Positions 22,551 through 30,844 of a stretch of 64,000 bases of DNA are shown here, piece after piece (the first letter of the stretch is position 1; each line of letters opens with the position of its first letter). A model generated the notes under the pieces. The model made no database searches and was not told where the DNA came from. It was given only the letters and a program-made list of their open reading frames with translations. The stretch is from contig NZ_JANYMP010000012.1 in the NCBI RefSeq assembly GCF_025061645.1, positions 186,001-250,000 of the forward strand, written 5' to 3'. Made by a program: the position numbers and the translations under genes. Source of the DNA: Umezawaea endophytica. GTDB taxonomy: Bacteria > Actinomycetota > Actinomycetes > Mycobacteriales > Pseudonocardiaceae.

Positions 22551-22603
22551 ATCGGGTACTGGCTGCCGAACGGTTCCGCACCGACTGGCAGTCAGTACCC
22601 GAT
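22551..22603 (+). terminator. Strong hairpin between the small peptide and CHAT genes
   Basis: A 17-bp stem (arms 22551-22567 and 22587-22603) with a single G.T wobble and a 19-base loop that itself holds GAACGGTTC. It begins 20 bases after the peptide stop and ends 18 bases before the CHAT start. It may terminate most transcripts after the peptide gene, giving much more peptide than protease, or serve as a regulatory element for the protease. Confidence 0.75.
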
Positions 22604-22621
22604 TATCGTTTGTGCTCTTAT

Positions 22622-25273
22622 ATGTTAGTGCCTGCGTCATCGTCGAGGACCCCGCCGCGAGGCGTCTCCCGTTCCGCGGATCCCGAAGAGATCGTCCGCC
22701 GCGCGCGGGAGTTCCACCGCACCGGCAAGGCGACCACGGTCGCGGGCAAGCACCTGAAGGCCGCCGCGATCCTCCGCCGCGGCCTGGCGCTGCTCGACCA
22801 CCACAGCGTGGACGACGTCACCCGCGTCGAGGTCCGCACCAGGCTCCTGGTCACCCTTTCCTGGTGCCTGGCCGAGACCAGCCACGTCGACGACGGGCTC
22901 ACCCTCCTGGCAGGCGCGCGGGAAGACCTGGCGCTGTTCCCGGACTTCCCGGAACGCGACGAGCTGCTCGGCCTGCTGGACGGCAACCGCGGCGTCCTGC
23001 TCTTCCGCGTCGGACGGCTCGAAGAGGGCATCACCCACGTCGACTCGGACGTCGACTACCACGAACGCCAACTGGCCGAAGGCGACGGCGACGTGGCCGA
23101 GGTCGTCAAGGCCCTGGTCATCGCGTTGACCAACCGCGGCAACGCCTACGGCGAACTGCACCGCATCACCCAGGCGACGCGCGACCTCAACCGCGTCGTC
23201 GACCTCGCCGCCGAGCACGACATGCCGTTCAGCGGCGCCATCGCCACCCACGCGCTCGGCAACGTGCTGCAACGGGCGGGCGACCTGCCGTCGGCGTTGC
23301 GCCGCTACGAGGACGCGAACCGCGCGTACCAGGAGCTGGAGCCGGGGATGCTGCTCCGGCTGCGCATCGACCAGGCCGAAGCCATGATCAGCGTCGGCCT
23401 CGCCGACGAGGCGGGGCGGCACCTGGACGAGGTCCTGCCGGAACTGCGCAGGCAGCGCGTCGGCCAGGACATCGCCGAGGCCGAACTGTTCCGCGCCGCC
23501 GCCGCGCTGCTGGACGGGGAACTCGTCACCGCCAAGCGGATGGCGAACGCCGCGCAGCGCAAGCTCGTCCAGCGCGGCAGCCCGGCGTGGGCCGCGGTCG
23601 CGGGGCTGATCGCGCTGCGCGTGGACGTGCTGCGGGCGTTGGAGAGCAAGCGCCCGTCCAAGCGCGTGGTCGACCGCGCGCTGGAACTGGCCGACCGGCT
23701 CACCGCCCAGAAGCTCGGCGACCAAGCCGCCGTGGCGCACGCCCTCGCCGTGCGCGTGGAAGTGCGGCGCGGCAACACCGACCGGGCCGCCGAACTGCTG
23801 CGCGACGTGCCCCGCACCCGCCGCACCAGTCCGATCGACCAGCGGATGCTCGTCCGCCTGGCCCGTGCCGAACTCGCGCTGGCGACCGGCAACCGCCGGG
23901 TCGCGCTGGCGCAGGCGAAGGCCGGGTTGGCGGAACTGGGCCGGATGCGCGACCAGATGGGTGGTCTGGAGCTGGTGTCCGGCACCGCGCTGCACGGTCG
24001 TGAACTGGGCGAGCTGGCGGTGCGGCTGGTGCTGGACGGCACCGACACCGCGGCGGCGGCCAAGCGGCTGTTCACCTGGCTGGAGCGCACCCGCGCCCAG
24101 ATGTACCGCTACGAGCCCGTCGAGTCCACGATGGACTCCGAGCTGGTCGAGAGCATCGCCGAAGTCCGCCAGCTCAGCCGCGCCCTGCTCCGCGCCCGCC
24201 TCGACGGCCACCCGACCTCCACCCTGGAGGTCCGCTACGCCACGAGCCAGCGCGACGCCATGCGCCTCGGCTGGAGCGCCAGCCCGTGGGGCAAGGCCCG
24301 CCCGGTCGCCGACCTCAAGGAGGTCCAGGCGGAGCTGGACGACCGGGCGATGGTCAGCTTCGCCTCGTCCGGTGACGCCATGGTGGCCGTGGTCGTGGTG
24401 GCCGGACGGGTCCGCATGGTCCGCCTCGGTTCCGCGTCCGCCGCCACCGAGGCCGCGCTCCGCCTGCACGCCGACCTCAACGCCCTGGCCCCGGACTACC
24501 TCCCGGCCCCGCTGGCCGAGGTCATCGCCACGTCCGCCCGCCGCCAGGCGGACCTCCTCGACCGCCAGCTCCTCCAGCCCCTCGCGGACCTGCTCGGCGA
24601 CCGTGAGCTGATCATCGTCCCCACGGGCGCGCTGTACGTGGTCCCGTGGGGCGTCCTCGCGCTGTGCAAGTCCAGGCCCACCACCGTGGTCCCGTCGGCC
24701 ACCGCGTGGCTCGCCACCGTCCAGGCGGCGGAGGACGCGGCGGCGGGTGTGCTGCTCGTCCGCGGTCCCGGTCTCCAGGCCGCCGAGGGCGAGATCGACA
24801 AGCTCGCCGGCTACCACGTCGACGCCACCTCGCTCGGTGGCGAGGAGGCCAGGGTCGGCACGGTCCTCGAAGCCCTCGACGGCGTCACCCTCGCCCACAT
24901 CGCCGCGCACGGCGAGCACGAACCGGAGAACGCCCTGTTCTCCCGCCTGGAACTGGCCGACGGCGCCCTCTTCGCGCACGAGGTGGGCCGGGTCAGGCGC
25001 CCGCCGAAGCAGGTCGTGCTCGCCGCGTGCGAACTGGCCCTCAACCGCATCCGACCGGGTGACGAGGCGCTCGGGTTCGCCGGGGCGATGCTGGCCAGCG
25101 GCGCGCAGACCGTGATCGCGGCCAGCAGCCGGGTCGGTGACGAGCCCGCGGCGGCCGCCATGGGCGACTACCACCGCGGCCTCGCCTCGGGCTCCTCACC
25201 GGCCGTGGCGCTCGCCGACGCCATCGCGATCGACCCGCTCCGCCGCCCGTTCGTGTGCCTGGGCTCGGGGTGA
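22622..25273 (+). CDS. TPR-CHAT caspase-like protease
   Basis: An 883-residue protein. Residues ~20-560 are helical tetratricopeptide-like repeats (GNRGVLLFRVGRLEEGI, LTNRGNAYGELHRI, GNVLQRAGDLPSALRRYEDA), which sense a partner. The C-terminal ~250 residues form a CHAT domain of the caspase/separase clan. The catalytic dyad is His763 in IAAHGEHEPENALFSRLEL and Cys803 in VVLAACELALNR, so the protease should be active. TPR-CHAT proteins act in regulated proteolysis and bacterial conflict systems (the type III-E CRISPR protease is one). The ATG at 22622 has TTA as its second codon and no ribosome-binding site; a GTG two codons on is an alternative. No CRISPR or gasdermin gene is nearby. Confidence 0.85.
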   Translation: MLVPASSSRTPPRGVSRSADPEEIVRRAREFHRTGKATTVAGKHLKAAAILRRGLALLDHHSVDDVTRVEVRTRLLVTLSWCLAETSHVDDGLTLLAGAREDLALFPDFPERDELLGLLDGNRGVLLFRVGRLEEGITHVDSDVDYHERQLAEGDGDVAEVVKALVIALTNRGNAYGELHRITQATRDLNRVVDLAAEHDMPFSGAIATHALGNVLQRAGDLPSALRRYEDANRAYQELEPGMLLRLRIDQAEAMISVGLADEAGRHLDEVLPELRRQRVGQDIAEAELFRAAAALLDGELVTAKRMANAAQRKLVQRGSPAWAAVAGLIALRVDVLRALESKRPSKRVVDRALELADRLTAQKLGDQAAVAHALAVRVEVRRGNTDRAAELLRDVPRTRRTSPIDQRMLVRLARAELALATGNRRVALAQAKAGLAELGRMRDQMGGLELVSGTALHGRELGELAVRLVLDGTDTAAAAKRLFTWLERTRAQMYRYEPVESTMDSELVESIAEVRQLSRALLRARLDGHPTSTLEVRYATSQRDAMRLGWSASPWGKARPVADLKEVQAELDDRAMVSFASSGDAMVAVVVVAGRVRMVRLGSASAATEAALRLHADLNALAPDYLPAPLAEVIATSARRQADLLDRQLLQPLADLLGDRELIIVPTGALYVVPWGVLALCKSRPTTVVPSATAWLATVQAAEDAAAGVLLVRGPGLQAAEGEIDKLAGYHVDATSLGGEEARVGTVLEALDGVTLAHIAAHGEHEPENALFSRLELADGALFAHEVGRVRRPPKQVVLAACELALNRIRPGDEALGFAGAMLASGAQTVIAASSRVGDEPAAAAMGDYHRGLASGSSPAVALADAIAIDPLRRPFVCLGSG

Positions 25274-25277
25274 GTGG

Positions 25278-25299
25278 TTACAAGTTTCAAAACTTGTAA
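25278..25299. promoter_or_regulatory. Palindromic operator upstream of the AKR-TetR pair
   Basis: A perfect 22-base palindrome TTACAAGTTT-CA-AAACTTGTAA, AT-rich in a very GC-rich setting, 30 bases before the GTG of the aldo/keto reductase. Its size and symmetry fit a TetR-family site, and a TetR gene is the second gene of the pair. Confidence 0.7.
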
Positions 25300-25328
25300 T
25301 CTGTAACTCCCGGCGCTACGGTCGCCGG

Positions 25329-26306
25329 GTGGAGAAGAGACGACTCGGAACCGAAGGCCCCCTCGTGCCGTCGATCGGACTCGGCTGCGGCCCGATGTCC
25401 GCGGGCACCCCCGACCCCGCTCGGGACGAGAACGGCGTGGCCACGATCCGCGCGGCGATCGACGCGGGCATCACCCTGGTCGACACCGGCGACTTCTACG
25501 GCAACGGCCACAACGAGTGGCTGATCCGCCGAGCCCTGCGCGACGGCGACCGCGACCGCGTGGTGATCAGCGACAAGTTCGGCGGGCTGCGCGACCCCGC
25601 GGGCCGCTTCCTCGGGATCGACGCGCGCCCGGCGCACGTGAAGAGCGCGCTCGCGTACTCGTTGCAGCGCTTGGGCGTCGACCACGTCGACGTCTACCGC
25701 CCGGCCCGGCTCGACCCCGCCGTCCCGATCGAGGACACCGTCGGCGCGGTCGCGGAGATGGTCGAGGCGGGGTGGGTGCGCCACATCGGCCTGTCCGAGG
25801 TCGGCGCGGACACCCTCCGGCGGGCCAACGCCGTGCACCCGATCGCCGACCTGCAAATCGAGTACTCGCTGTTCAGCCGCGGTGTCGAGCGGTCGATCCT
25901 GGCCACCTGCCGCGAACTCGGGGTCGGCGTCACGGCGTACGGCGTCCTCGCGCAGGGCCTGCTCACCGGCGCGTACGCGGGCGGCGGCGAGGTCGGCCAC
26001 CTGCCGCGCCACGGCGAGCACCTCGCCGCCAACCTGGCGCTGGTCGACCGCCTGCGCGCGGTCGCGGACGCCCGCGGCGCGACGGTGGCGCAACTCGCCG
26101 TCGCGTGGGTGCTGGCCCAGGGCGACGACGTCGTCGCGCTCGTGGGCGCCAGCCGCCCCGGTCGCGTCGCCGACGCGGTGGCGGCCGCCGACCTCGTCCT
26201 GACCGACGCCGACCTGGCCGCGATCGAGGAAGCCGTGCCCGCGGGCGCGGTGGCGGGGGAGCGCTACGCCGCGCCGCTGATGGCGATGCTGGACAGCGAG
26301 CGCTGA
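25329..26306 (+). CDS. Aldo/keto reductase lacking the catalytic histidine
   Basis: A 325-residue AKR-fold protein. Asp52 and Tyr57 (VDTGDFYGNG) and Lys83 (ISDKFGG) are in place, but where His is expected (LHR in the AKR at the start of this window) this protein has YRPARLDP, putting Ala126 at that position. Loss of the His changes or slows carbonyl reduction; other reactions remain possible. The GTG start is preferred because the upstream extension runs back through the palindromic operator into the CHAT gene. It forms a pair with the downstream TetR gene (23-base gap). Confidence 0.85.
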   Translation: MEKRRLGTEGPLVPSIGLGCGPMSAGTPDPARDENGVATIRAAIDAGITLVDTGDFYGNGHNEWLIRRALRDGDRDRVVISDKFGGLRDPAGRFLGIDARPAHVKSALAYSLQRLGVDHVDVYRPARLDPAVPIEDTVGAVAEMVEAGWVRHIGLSEVGADTLRRANAVHPIADLQIEYSLFSRGVERSILATCRELGVGVTAYGVLAQGLLTGAYAGGGEVGHLPRHGEHLAANLALVDRLRAVADARGATVAQLAVAWVLAQGDDVVALVGASRPGRVADAVAAADLVLTDADLAAIEEAVPAGAVAGERYAAPLMAMLDSER

Positions 26307-26329
26307 CGTGACGGCGCTAAGGTCGCGCG

Positions 26330-26908
26330 ATGGCCGCCCTGGACGCTGAGACGATCATGCTCGCCACCGAGGACGTCCTCCGGCGGCACGGCTCGTCCAA
26401 GGCGACCGTGGTGGACGTCGCCAGGGCGCTGGGCGTCAGCCACGCGGCCGTGTACCGGCACTTCCCGTCGAAGGCGGCCCTCCGCGAGGCGGTGACCCGC
26501 CGCTGGCTGGCGCAGGTGCACGACGTCCTGGCCGCGGCGGACGACCCGCGCCTGCCCCCGCCGGAGCGGCTGCGGGACTGGCTGGTCGCGCTGCACCTGG
26601 CCAAGCGCCGCAGGGCGGCCGACGAGCCCGAGCTGTTCGAGACGTACCGCGTCCTCGTGCTGGAGACCGGGACGGTGGCCCGCGAGCACGTCTCGGACCT
26701 GCTGCGCCAACTGGAGGCGATCATCGTCGACGGCGTCGGGTCCGGTGCGTTCGCGGCCACCGACCCCGCGACCGCGGCCCTGGCGGTGTTCGAGGCGACC
26801 GCCGCCTTCCACCACCCGGCCCACGTGGGCGAGTGGAGCCTGCCCGGCCGCGACGAGGTGCTCGCCGACGTGTGCGCCCTCGTCGTGGACGGCCTCCGGC
26901 CGCACTAG
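26330..26908 (+). CDS. TetR-family transcriptional regulator
   Basis: A 192-residue TetR protein: the helix-turn-helix is at residues ~18-55 (ATVVDVARALGVSHAAVYRHF), followed by an all-helical ligand domain. It probably represses the aldo/keto reductase-tetR pair through the palindrome at 25278-25299. The inducer is unknown. Its stop codon overlaps the stop of the convergent lipoprotein gene by four bases. Confidence 0.88.
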   Translation: MAALDAETIMLATEDVLRRHGSSKATVVDVARALGVSHAAVYRHFPSKAALREAVTRRWLAQVHDVLAAADDPRLPPPERLRDWLVALHLAKRRRAADEPELFETYRVLVLETGTVAREHVSDLLRQLEAIIVDGVGSGAFAATDPATAALAVFEATAAFHHPAHVGEWSLPGRDEVLADVCALVVDGLRPH

Positions 26909-28098
26909 TCCTTGCTGCCGCCGCTCGAGCTGTCCCGCACCACGATCACCACGCGGTCGTCGCTGGAGACCGGCGCCCCACCCGGAGCCTTGTTCACCGT
27001 GCCCACCAGCGCCGTGTTGTCGTCCAGCGCCACCAGCGGTCCGATGCGGCCGAAGCCGTTCTCCTTGTCCAGGAACGGTTCCGGCTTACCGGTGAAGCTG
27101 CCCTCGGCGTTCATGGAGATCATCTGCGTGCCGGGCGCGTTCGACGTGGCGACCCACATCATGTTCGACAGCGACGCGCACCCGCCGACACCCGGCTTGT
27201 CCGGCCACGACCACGCGGGCGCGCCGAGCGGCTTGCCGAACGCGATCTTGTAGAGCACGTCCGCGGAGGCCGTGGAGTCCGTGACCCACGTCTTGGTGCC
27301 GTCGGCCGACACGCACACGCCGCCGGGGGAGCGGAAGCCGCTGGCGACCACGGCGGAGCCGGTCGTGGGGTTGCCCGTGGCGGGCTGGCCCGCGGCGTCG
27401 ATGCGCAGCAGCTTGCCCGCGAGGGAGGCCGGGTCGGCGGCCAGAGCGGGGTTGCCCGCGTCACCGGTCGCGACGAGCAGGGCGCCCTCGTGGTCGTAGC
27501 CCAGCACGCCGCGGTTGCCGGTCGCACCCTTCGGGATGCCGGTCAGCACTGGCTTCGGCGTGTCGCCGGGGGCGAGCCGCATGACCCGGTTGTCCGTGTC
27601 CGTGGTCAGGTAGACGTAGACGAGCTGGTCCTCGCCGTACGTCGGCGAGAGGGTGAGGCCGGTCAGGCCGCCGTCACCGGTGGCGTCGACGGCGAAGGTC
27701 GCCACCTCGACCGGGTCGACGTCCTTGCTGACCTTGAGCAGCTTGCCGGTGGAGCGCTCGGTGGCCAGCGCCGTCACGACGCCGGTCGACTGGTTCACGT
27801 CCATCAGAGCCACCCCGGAGACGGGGTTCAGGCAGGTCGCCACGACGGCGGGGTTGAAGTCCTTGCAGCCCTCCGGCGGTGGCACGGACGTCGGCGGCTG
27901 GCCACCCTGCTGCTGGCCGCCGCCCTGCGGCAGCCCGCCCGGCATCTCGGGCGTCGGGCCCGCCTGCGGCGTGAGCTGCGGCTGGGCGCTCCACCCCGCG
28001 GCCGACGGCTGCTCCGGGAAGTCCGCGCAGCCCGCGGCGAGCAGGCCGATGGCCGTGCTGGCGAGCACTGCGCGGAGCAACCGCTGAGGACGTGGCAC
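26905..28098 (-). CDS. LppZ-like lipoprotein, sugar dehydrogenase-type beta-propeller
   Basis: A 397-residue exported lipoprotein. Lipobox LLAAGC gives a lipidated Cys near residue 22; a Pro/Gln/Gly-rich linker (~30-75) precedes a beta-propeller resembling PQQ-dependent glucose/sorbosone dehydrogenases (TGLTLSPTYGEDQLVYVYLT, ASGFRSPGGVCVS). It is cell-surface anchored. Mycobacterial lppZ (Rv3006 as I recall) occupies the matching place between gatB and ilvB. Whether PQQ is bound is unclear. The GTG start (VPRPQRLLRAVL) gives the signal peptide directly; the open frame extends much further upstream but without a good start. Confidence 0.8.
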   Translation of the reverse strand: MPRPQRLLRAVLASTAIGLLAAGCADFPEQPSAAGWSAQPQLTPQAGPTPEMPGGLPQGGGQQQGGQPPTSVPPPEGCKDFNPAVVATCLNPVSGVALMDVNQSTGVVTALATERSTGKLLKVSKDVDPVEVATFAVDATGDGGLTGLTLSPTYGEDQLVYVYLTTDTDNRVMRLAPGDTPKPVLTGIPKGATGNRGVLGYDHEGALLVATGDAGNPALAADPASLAGKLLRIDAAGQPATGNPTTGSAVVASGFRSPGGVCVSADGTKTWVTDSTASADVLYKIAFGKPLGAPAWSWPDKPGVGGCASLSNMMWVATSNAPGTQMISMNAEGSFTGKPEPFLDKENGFGRIGPLVALDDNTALVGTVNKAPGGAPVSSDDRVVIVVRDSSSGGSKD

Positions 28099-28109
28099 GG
28101 GAAGTGACC

Positions 28110-29042
28110 CTAGGCGCGAGGCCGTGAACACGGGGTGAGCGGCGACGGCGGGTCCAGGTCGCACAGCGCCCGGTGCACGGCGTCGACCCGGTCGACCAGG
28201 AGCAGCAGCTCGTCGGCGAGCACGTCCGGCGCGTCCAGCGGGAGGAAGTGGCTGGTCGGCAGCACCCTGACCCGAGCCTGGGGCAGCGCCCCGGCGGGCC
28301 CGGCCATGCTCTCCGGCGACGCCAGCACGTCGTACCGGCCCGCCAGCACCGTTGTGGGGCACGTCACGCCCGTGAGGTCCTGCCGGGGCGTCCGACCCAG
28401 CGCGAGCGCCAACGTGAAGTACCAGCCCCAGTCGTGCAGCAGGAACCGCTTCATCGAGCCGGCGACGGCCTCCGACGCGCTCGACGACATCATCAGCCCG
28501 CTGTGCCGGAGCAGGAACGTCGTCACCTGGTTGACCGGCAGCCGGTGCAGCACCAGGTCCAGCAGCGGACCCGCGGCGCGCAGCGCCTTCACACCGGTCA
28601 GGCCGATGAGCCTGCGCACGTCCGACGGCAGGCCGGACATGCCGAGCATGCTCTCGAACGAGTCACCCGGCGCGCCCGCGACCAGCATCAACCCGGACAC
28701 GCGGTCCGGGTGCCGCAGCGCCAGTTCGGCCGCGACCGTCACGCCCATCGACCAGCCGAGCACCACGCACGACTCGACGCCCGCGTCGTCCAGGACGGCG
28801 AGCGCGTCGGCCACGTGGTCGGCGAGCCCGATCCGCGACTCGTCCTCCGGCCGCTCCGACCCCATCGTGCCGCGGTGGTACCAGCTCACCACCCGCACAC
28901 CGGCCGACGGCAGGACCAGCGCGGGCCACGTCTCGGGTGTGGTGCCCAAGCCGGGGCACAGCAGGACGGTGGGGCCCTCCGACGAGGTCCGCCACACCCG
29001 GATCCGCGTGCCGTCCCCGCTCTTGACGTCGTGCTCCTGCAT
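28110..29042 (-). CDS. Alpha/beta-hydrolase
   Basis: A 310-residue alpha/beta-hydrolase. The nucleophile elbow is GWSMG (Ser near residue 98), the oxyanion region LLCPGLGTTPETW, the acid in AGRYDVLASPE and the His in PTSHFLPLDAPD. It is cytosolic, with no signal peptide. Substrate unknown. It lies 11 bases upstream of the lipoprotein gene on the same strand, so the two may be co-transcribed. It is divergent from the dehydrogenase gene with only 29 bases between starts, a very compact promoter region. Confidence 0.85.
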   Translation of the reverse strand: MQEHDVKSGDGTRIRVWRTSSEGPTVLLCPGLGTTPETWPALVLPSAGVRVVSWYHRGTMGSERPEDESRIGLADHVADALAVLDDAGVESCVVLGWSMGVTVAAELALRHPDRVSGLMLVAGAPGDSFESMLGMSGLPSDVRRLIGLTGVKALRAAGPLLDLVLHRLPVNQVTTFLLRHSGLMMSSSASEAVAGSMKRFLLHDWGWYFTLALALGRTPRQDLTGVTCPTTVLAGRYDVLASPESMAGPAGALPQARVRVLPTSHFLPLDAPDVLADELLLLVDRVDAVHRALCDLDPPSPLTPCSRPRA

Positions 29043-29071
29043 GGCGAGCAGTGTGCCGTAGGTTTACCGGT

Positions 29072-30013
29072 GTGGCGCTACCCACCGGTGGAACCGGAAA
29101 TCACGTGCTGGTGCTGGTCCCCGATGACTACGGCGTGTCGGTGCTGTCCTCCGTGGACGGTGTCAGCGCGATCCGCTACCGGCCGGGCGAACCCCTGCCG
29201 CCGGAGGCCGCCGAGGCGCGGGTGTTCGTGCCCAGGTTCCTCCAGGGCACGAGTCCGAACGAGGTCTACGCCCAGCTCCCGAAGCTCGAACTGGTGCAGT
29301 TGCTCAGCGCCGGCGCGGAGCGGTTCGTCGGCCAGGTCCCGGAGGGCGTGCTGCTCTCCACGTGCCGGGGCGCGCACGGGGGCAGCACCGCGGAGTGGGC
29401 GATCGGCGCGCTGCTCGCGATCTACCGCGAGTTCCCGGCGTTCGAGGTCGCCCGCCGGGAACGCCGGTGGGACTACCACGTCACCGACACCCTCCAGGAC
29501 AAGCGCGTCCTCGTCGTCGGAGCCGGTGATCTCGGCGAGCAGTTCCGCCGCAGGCTCGAACCGTTCGACGCGACCGCCACTCTCGTCGGCCGCACGGCCC
29601 GCGACGGCGTCCACGGGATGGACGAGCTGCCCGCGCTGCTGCCCGAGCACGACGCCGTGCTGATCGTCGTCCCGCTGACCGACGAGACCACGGGCATGGT
29701 CGACGCCGACTTCCTCGCCGCCATGCCCGACGGCGCGATCCTGGTCAACGGCGCCCGCGGCCCCGTGGTCGACACCGACGCCCTGCTCGCCGAGCTGACC
29801 AGCGGTCGGCTGCGCGCCGCGCTGGACGTGACCGAGCCGGAGCCGCTGCCCGCCGAACATCCACTGTGGACCGCCCCCGGCCTGTTCCTCACCCCTCACG
29901 TGGCGGGTAGCTGCACGGGGTCCGAACGCCGCTCGTACGCCGTCGTCGCCTCCGAGGTGGCCAGGTTCGCGGCCGGTGAGCAGCCCGCCAACCTGGTGAA
30001 AGGCGACTACTGA
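29072..30013 (+). CDS. D-2-hydroxyacid dehydrogenase (NAD-dependent)
   Basis: A 313-residue protein of the D-isomer-specific 2-hydroxyacid dehydrogenase family. The Rossmann motif VVGAGDLGEQF, the substrate-binding INGARGP-type segment (LVNGARGPVVDTDALL), the acid in DVTEPEPLPAEHPLW and catalytic His in LTPHVAGS are all present. It lacks the C-terminal ACT domain of the SerA at 40.1 kb, so it acts on some other 2-hydroxy/2-keto acid. I chose the GTG beginning VALPTGGTGN; an upstream ATG would add seven residues. Confidence 0.85.
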   Translation: MALPTGGTGNHVLVLVPDDYGVSVLSSVDGVSAIRYRPGEPLPPEAAEARVFVPRFLQGTSPNEVYAQLPKLELVQLLSAGAERFVGQVPEGVLLSTCRGAHGGSTAEWAIGALLAIYREFPAFEVARRERRWDYHVTDTLQDKRVLVVGAGDLGEQFRRRLEPFDATATLVGRTARDGVHGMDELPALLPEHDAVLIVVPLTDETTGMVDADFLAAMPDGAILVNGARGPVVDTDALLAELTSGRLRAALDVTEPEPLPAEHPLWTAPGLFLTPHVAGSCTGSERRSYAVVASEVARFAAGEQPANLVKGDY

Positions 30014-30096
30014 GCCGCTGGGTCGGCATCCGCGCCTAGGGGTCTGGCGGAATGGGCTCTCGCCAACGCCGCCGGAGTCTCCTATCGTGCCGGTTC

Positions 30097-30801
30097 GTGG
30101 CTACTCACGACGATCGCTCGGCGAGCTCCGGCGGTTACCCCGACGACGGCTTCTACCCGGCGAGCGGTTCCAGCGGAGGCGTGCACCACTTCGACGACGG
30201 GACGCAGGCGTTCGACGCGTCCACGAAGTCCTACGACAACACCGGCTACACCCCTCTCGACCCGGTGGCGTCGCACTACGAGGACGACGACGACCGGCGG
30301 GTCTTCGGGTGGAACGGCGGCACCGACCTCGGCCTGTTCGTGCTGCGGGTCGGCCTCGGCGCCGCGTTCATCGTGCACGGCCTCCAGAAGGTGTTCGGCC
30401 TGTTCGGCGGCCCCGGCATCGACGGTTTCGCGAAGTTCCTGGAGACCTCCGGCTTCCGCGAGGCCCGCATCCTGTCGTGGGTCACCGGCATCACCGAGCT
30501 GGGCGGCGGCATCCTGCTGGTCTTCGGCCTGTTCACGCCGCTGGCCGCCGCGGGGCTCCTCGGCGTGATGGTCAACGCCATCGTGGTGAAGTGGGGCGGC
30601 GGCTTCTTCGGCGCGCCCGGCGTGGAGCAGGAGGCGTCCTTCGCCGTCATGGCCTTCGCGCTGCTGTTCACCGGCCCCGGCCGGGCCGCGCTCGACTACG
30701 GCCGCTCCTGGTTCCGCCGACCCCTGTTCAGCGGCTTCATCTTCCTGATCATCTCCGCCGCGGCCGTCGCGACGACCCTGTACGTGTTCCGCTCGGTGTA
30801 G
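30097..30801 (+). CDS. DoxX-family membrane protein
   Basis: A 234-residue protein: an acidic, disordered N-terminal tail of about 70 residues, then four transmembrane helices of the DoxX family (LGLFVLRVGLGAAFIVHGLQK, GITELGGGILLVFGLFTPL begin the first two). The mycobacterial counterpart (Rv3005c as I recall) joins SodA and SseA in a redox complex, and this gene lies in the same place. GTG start (VATHDDRSASS); the upstream extension looks non-coding. A perfect palindromic terminator follows. Confidence 0.85.
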   Translation: MATHDDRSASSGGYPDDGFYPASGSSGGVHHFDDGTQAFDASTKSYDNTGYTPLDPVASHYEDDDDRRVFGWNGGTDLGLFVLRVGLGAAFIVHGLQKVFGLFGGPGIDGFAKFLETSGFREARILSWVTGITELGGGILLVFGLFTPLAAAGLLGVMVNAIVVKWGGGFFGAPGVEQEASFAVMAFALLFTGPGRAALDYGRSWFRRPLFSGFIFLIISAAAVATTLYVFRSV

Positions 30802-30807
30802 GAGCGC

Positions 30808-30835
30808 CCGAGGGCCCGCCGCGGCGGGCCCTCGG
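30808..30835. terminator. Bidirectional terminator between doxX and ilvD
   Basis: A perfect 28-base palindrome (CCGAGGGCCCGCCG and its complement, no loop) between the convergent DoxX and ilvD stops. Confidence 0.8.
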
Positions 30836-30844
30836 ACTCCCGGC

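Noticed and set aside
22172-22621. In-frame N-terminal extension of the CHAT protein to 22172
   Set aside because: It would run through the repeat-peptide gene and the hairpin, and its residues look like non-coding translation; the start was set at 22622.
22622-25273. Type III-E CRISPR (Craspase) component
   Set aside because: TPR-CHAT architecture is shared, but there is no gRAMP, repeat array, Csx30-like or sigma-factor gene nearby.
26905-28362. Longer lipoprotein frame starting at 28362
   Set aside because: The extension crosses the start-to-stop gap and overlaps the hydrolase gene; the signal peptide begins naturally at GTG 28098.
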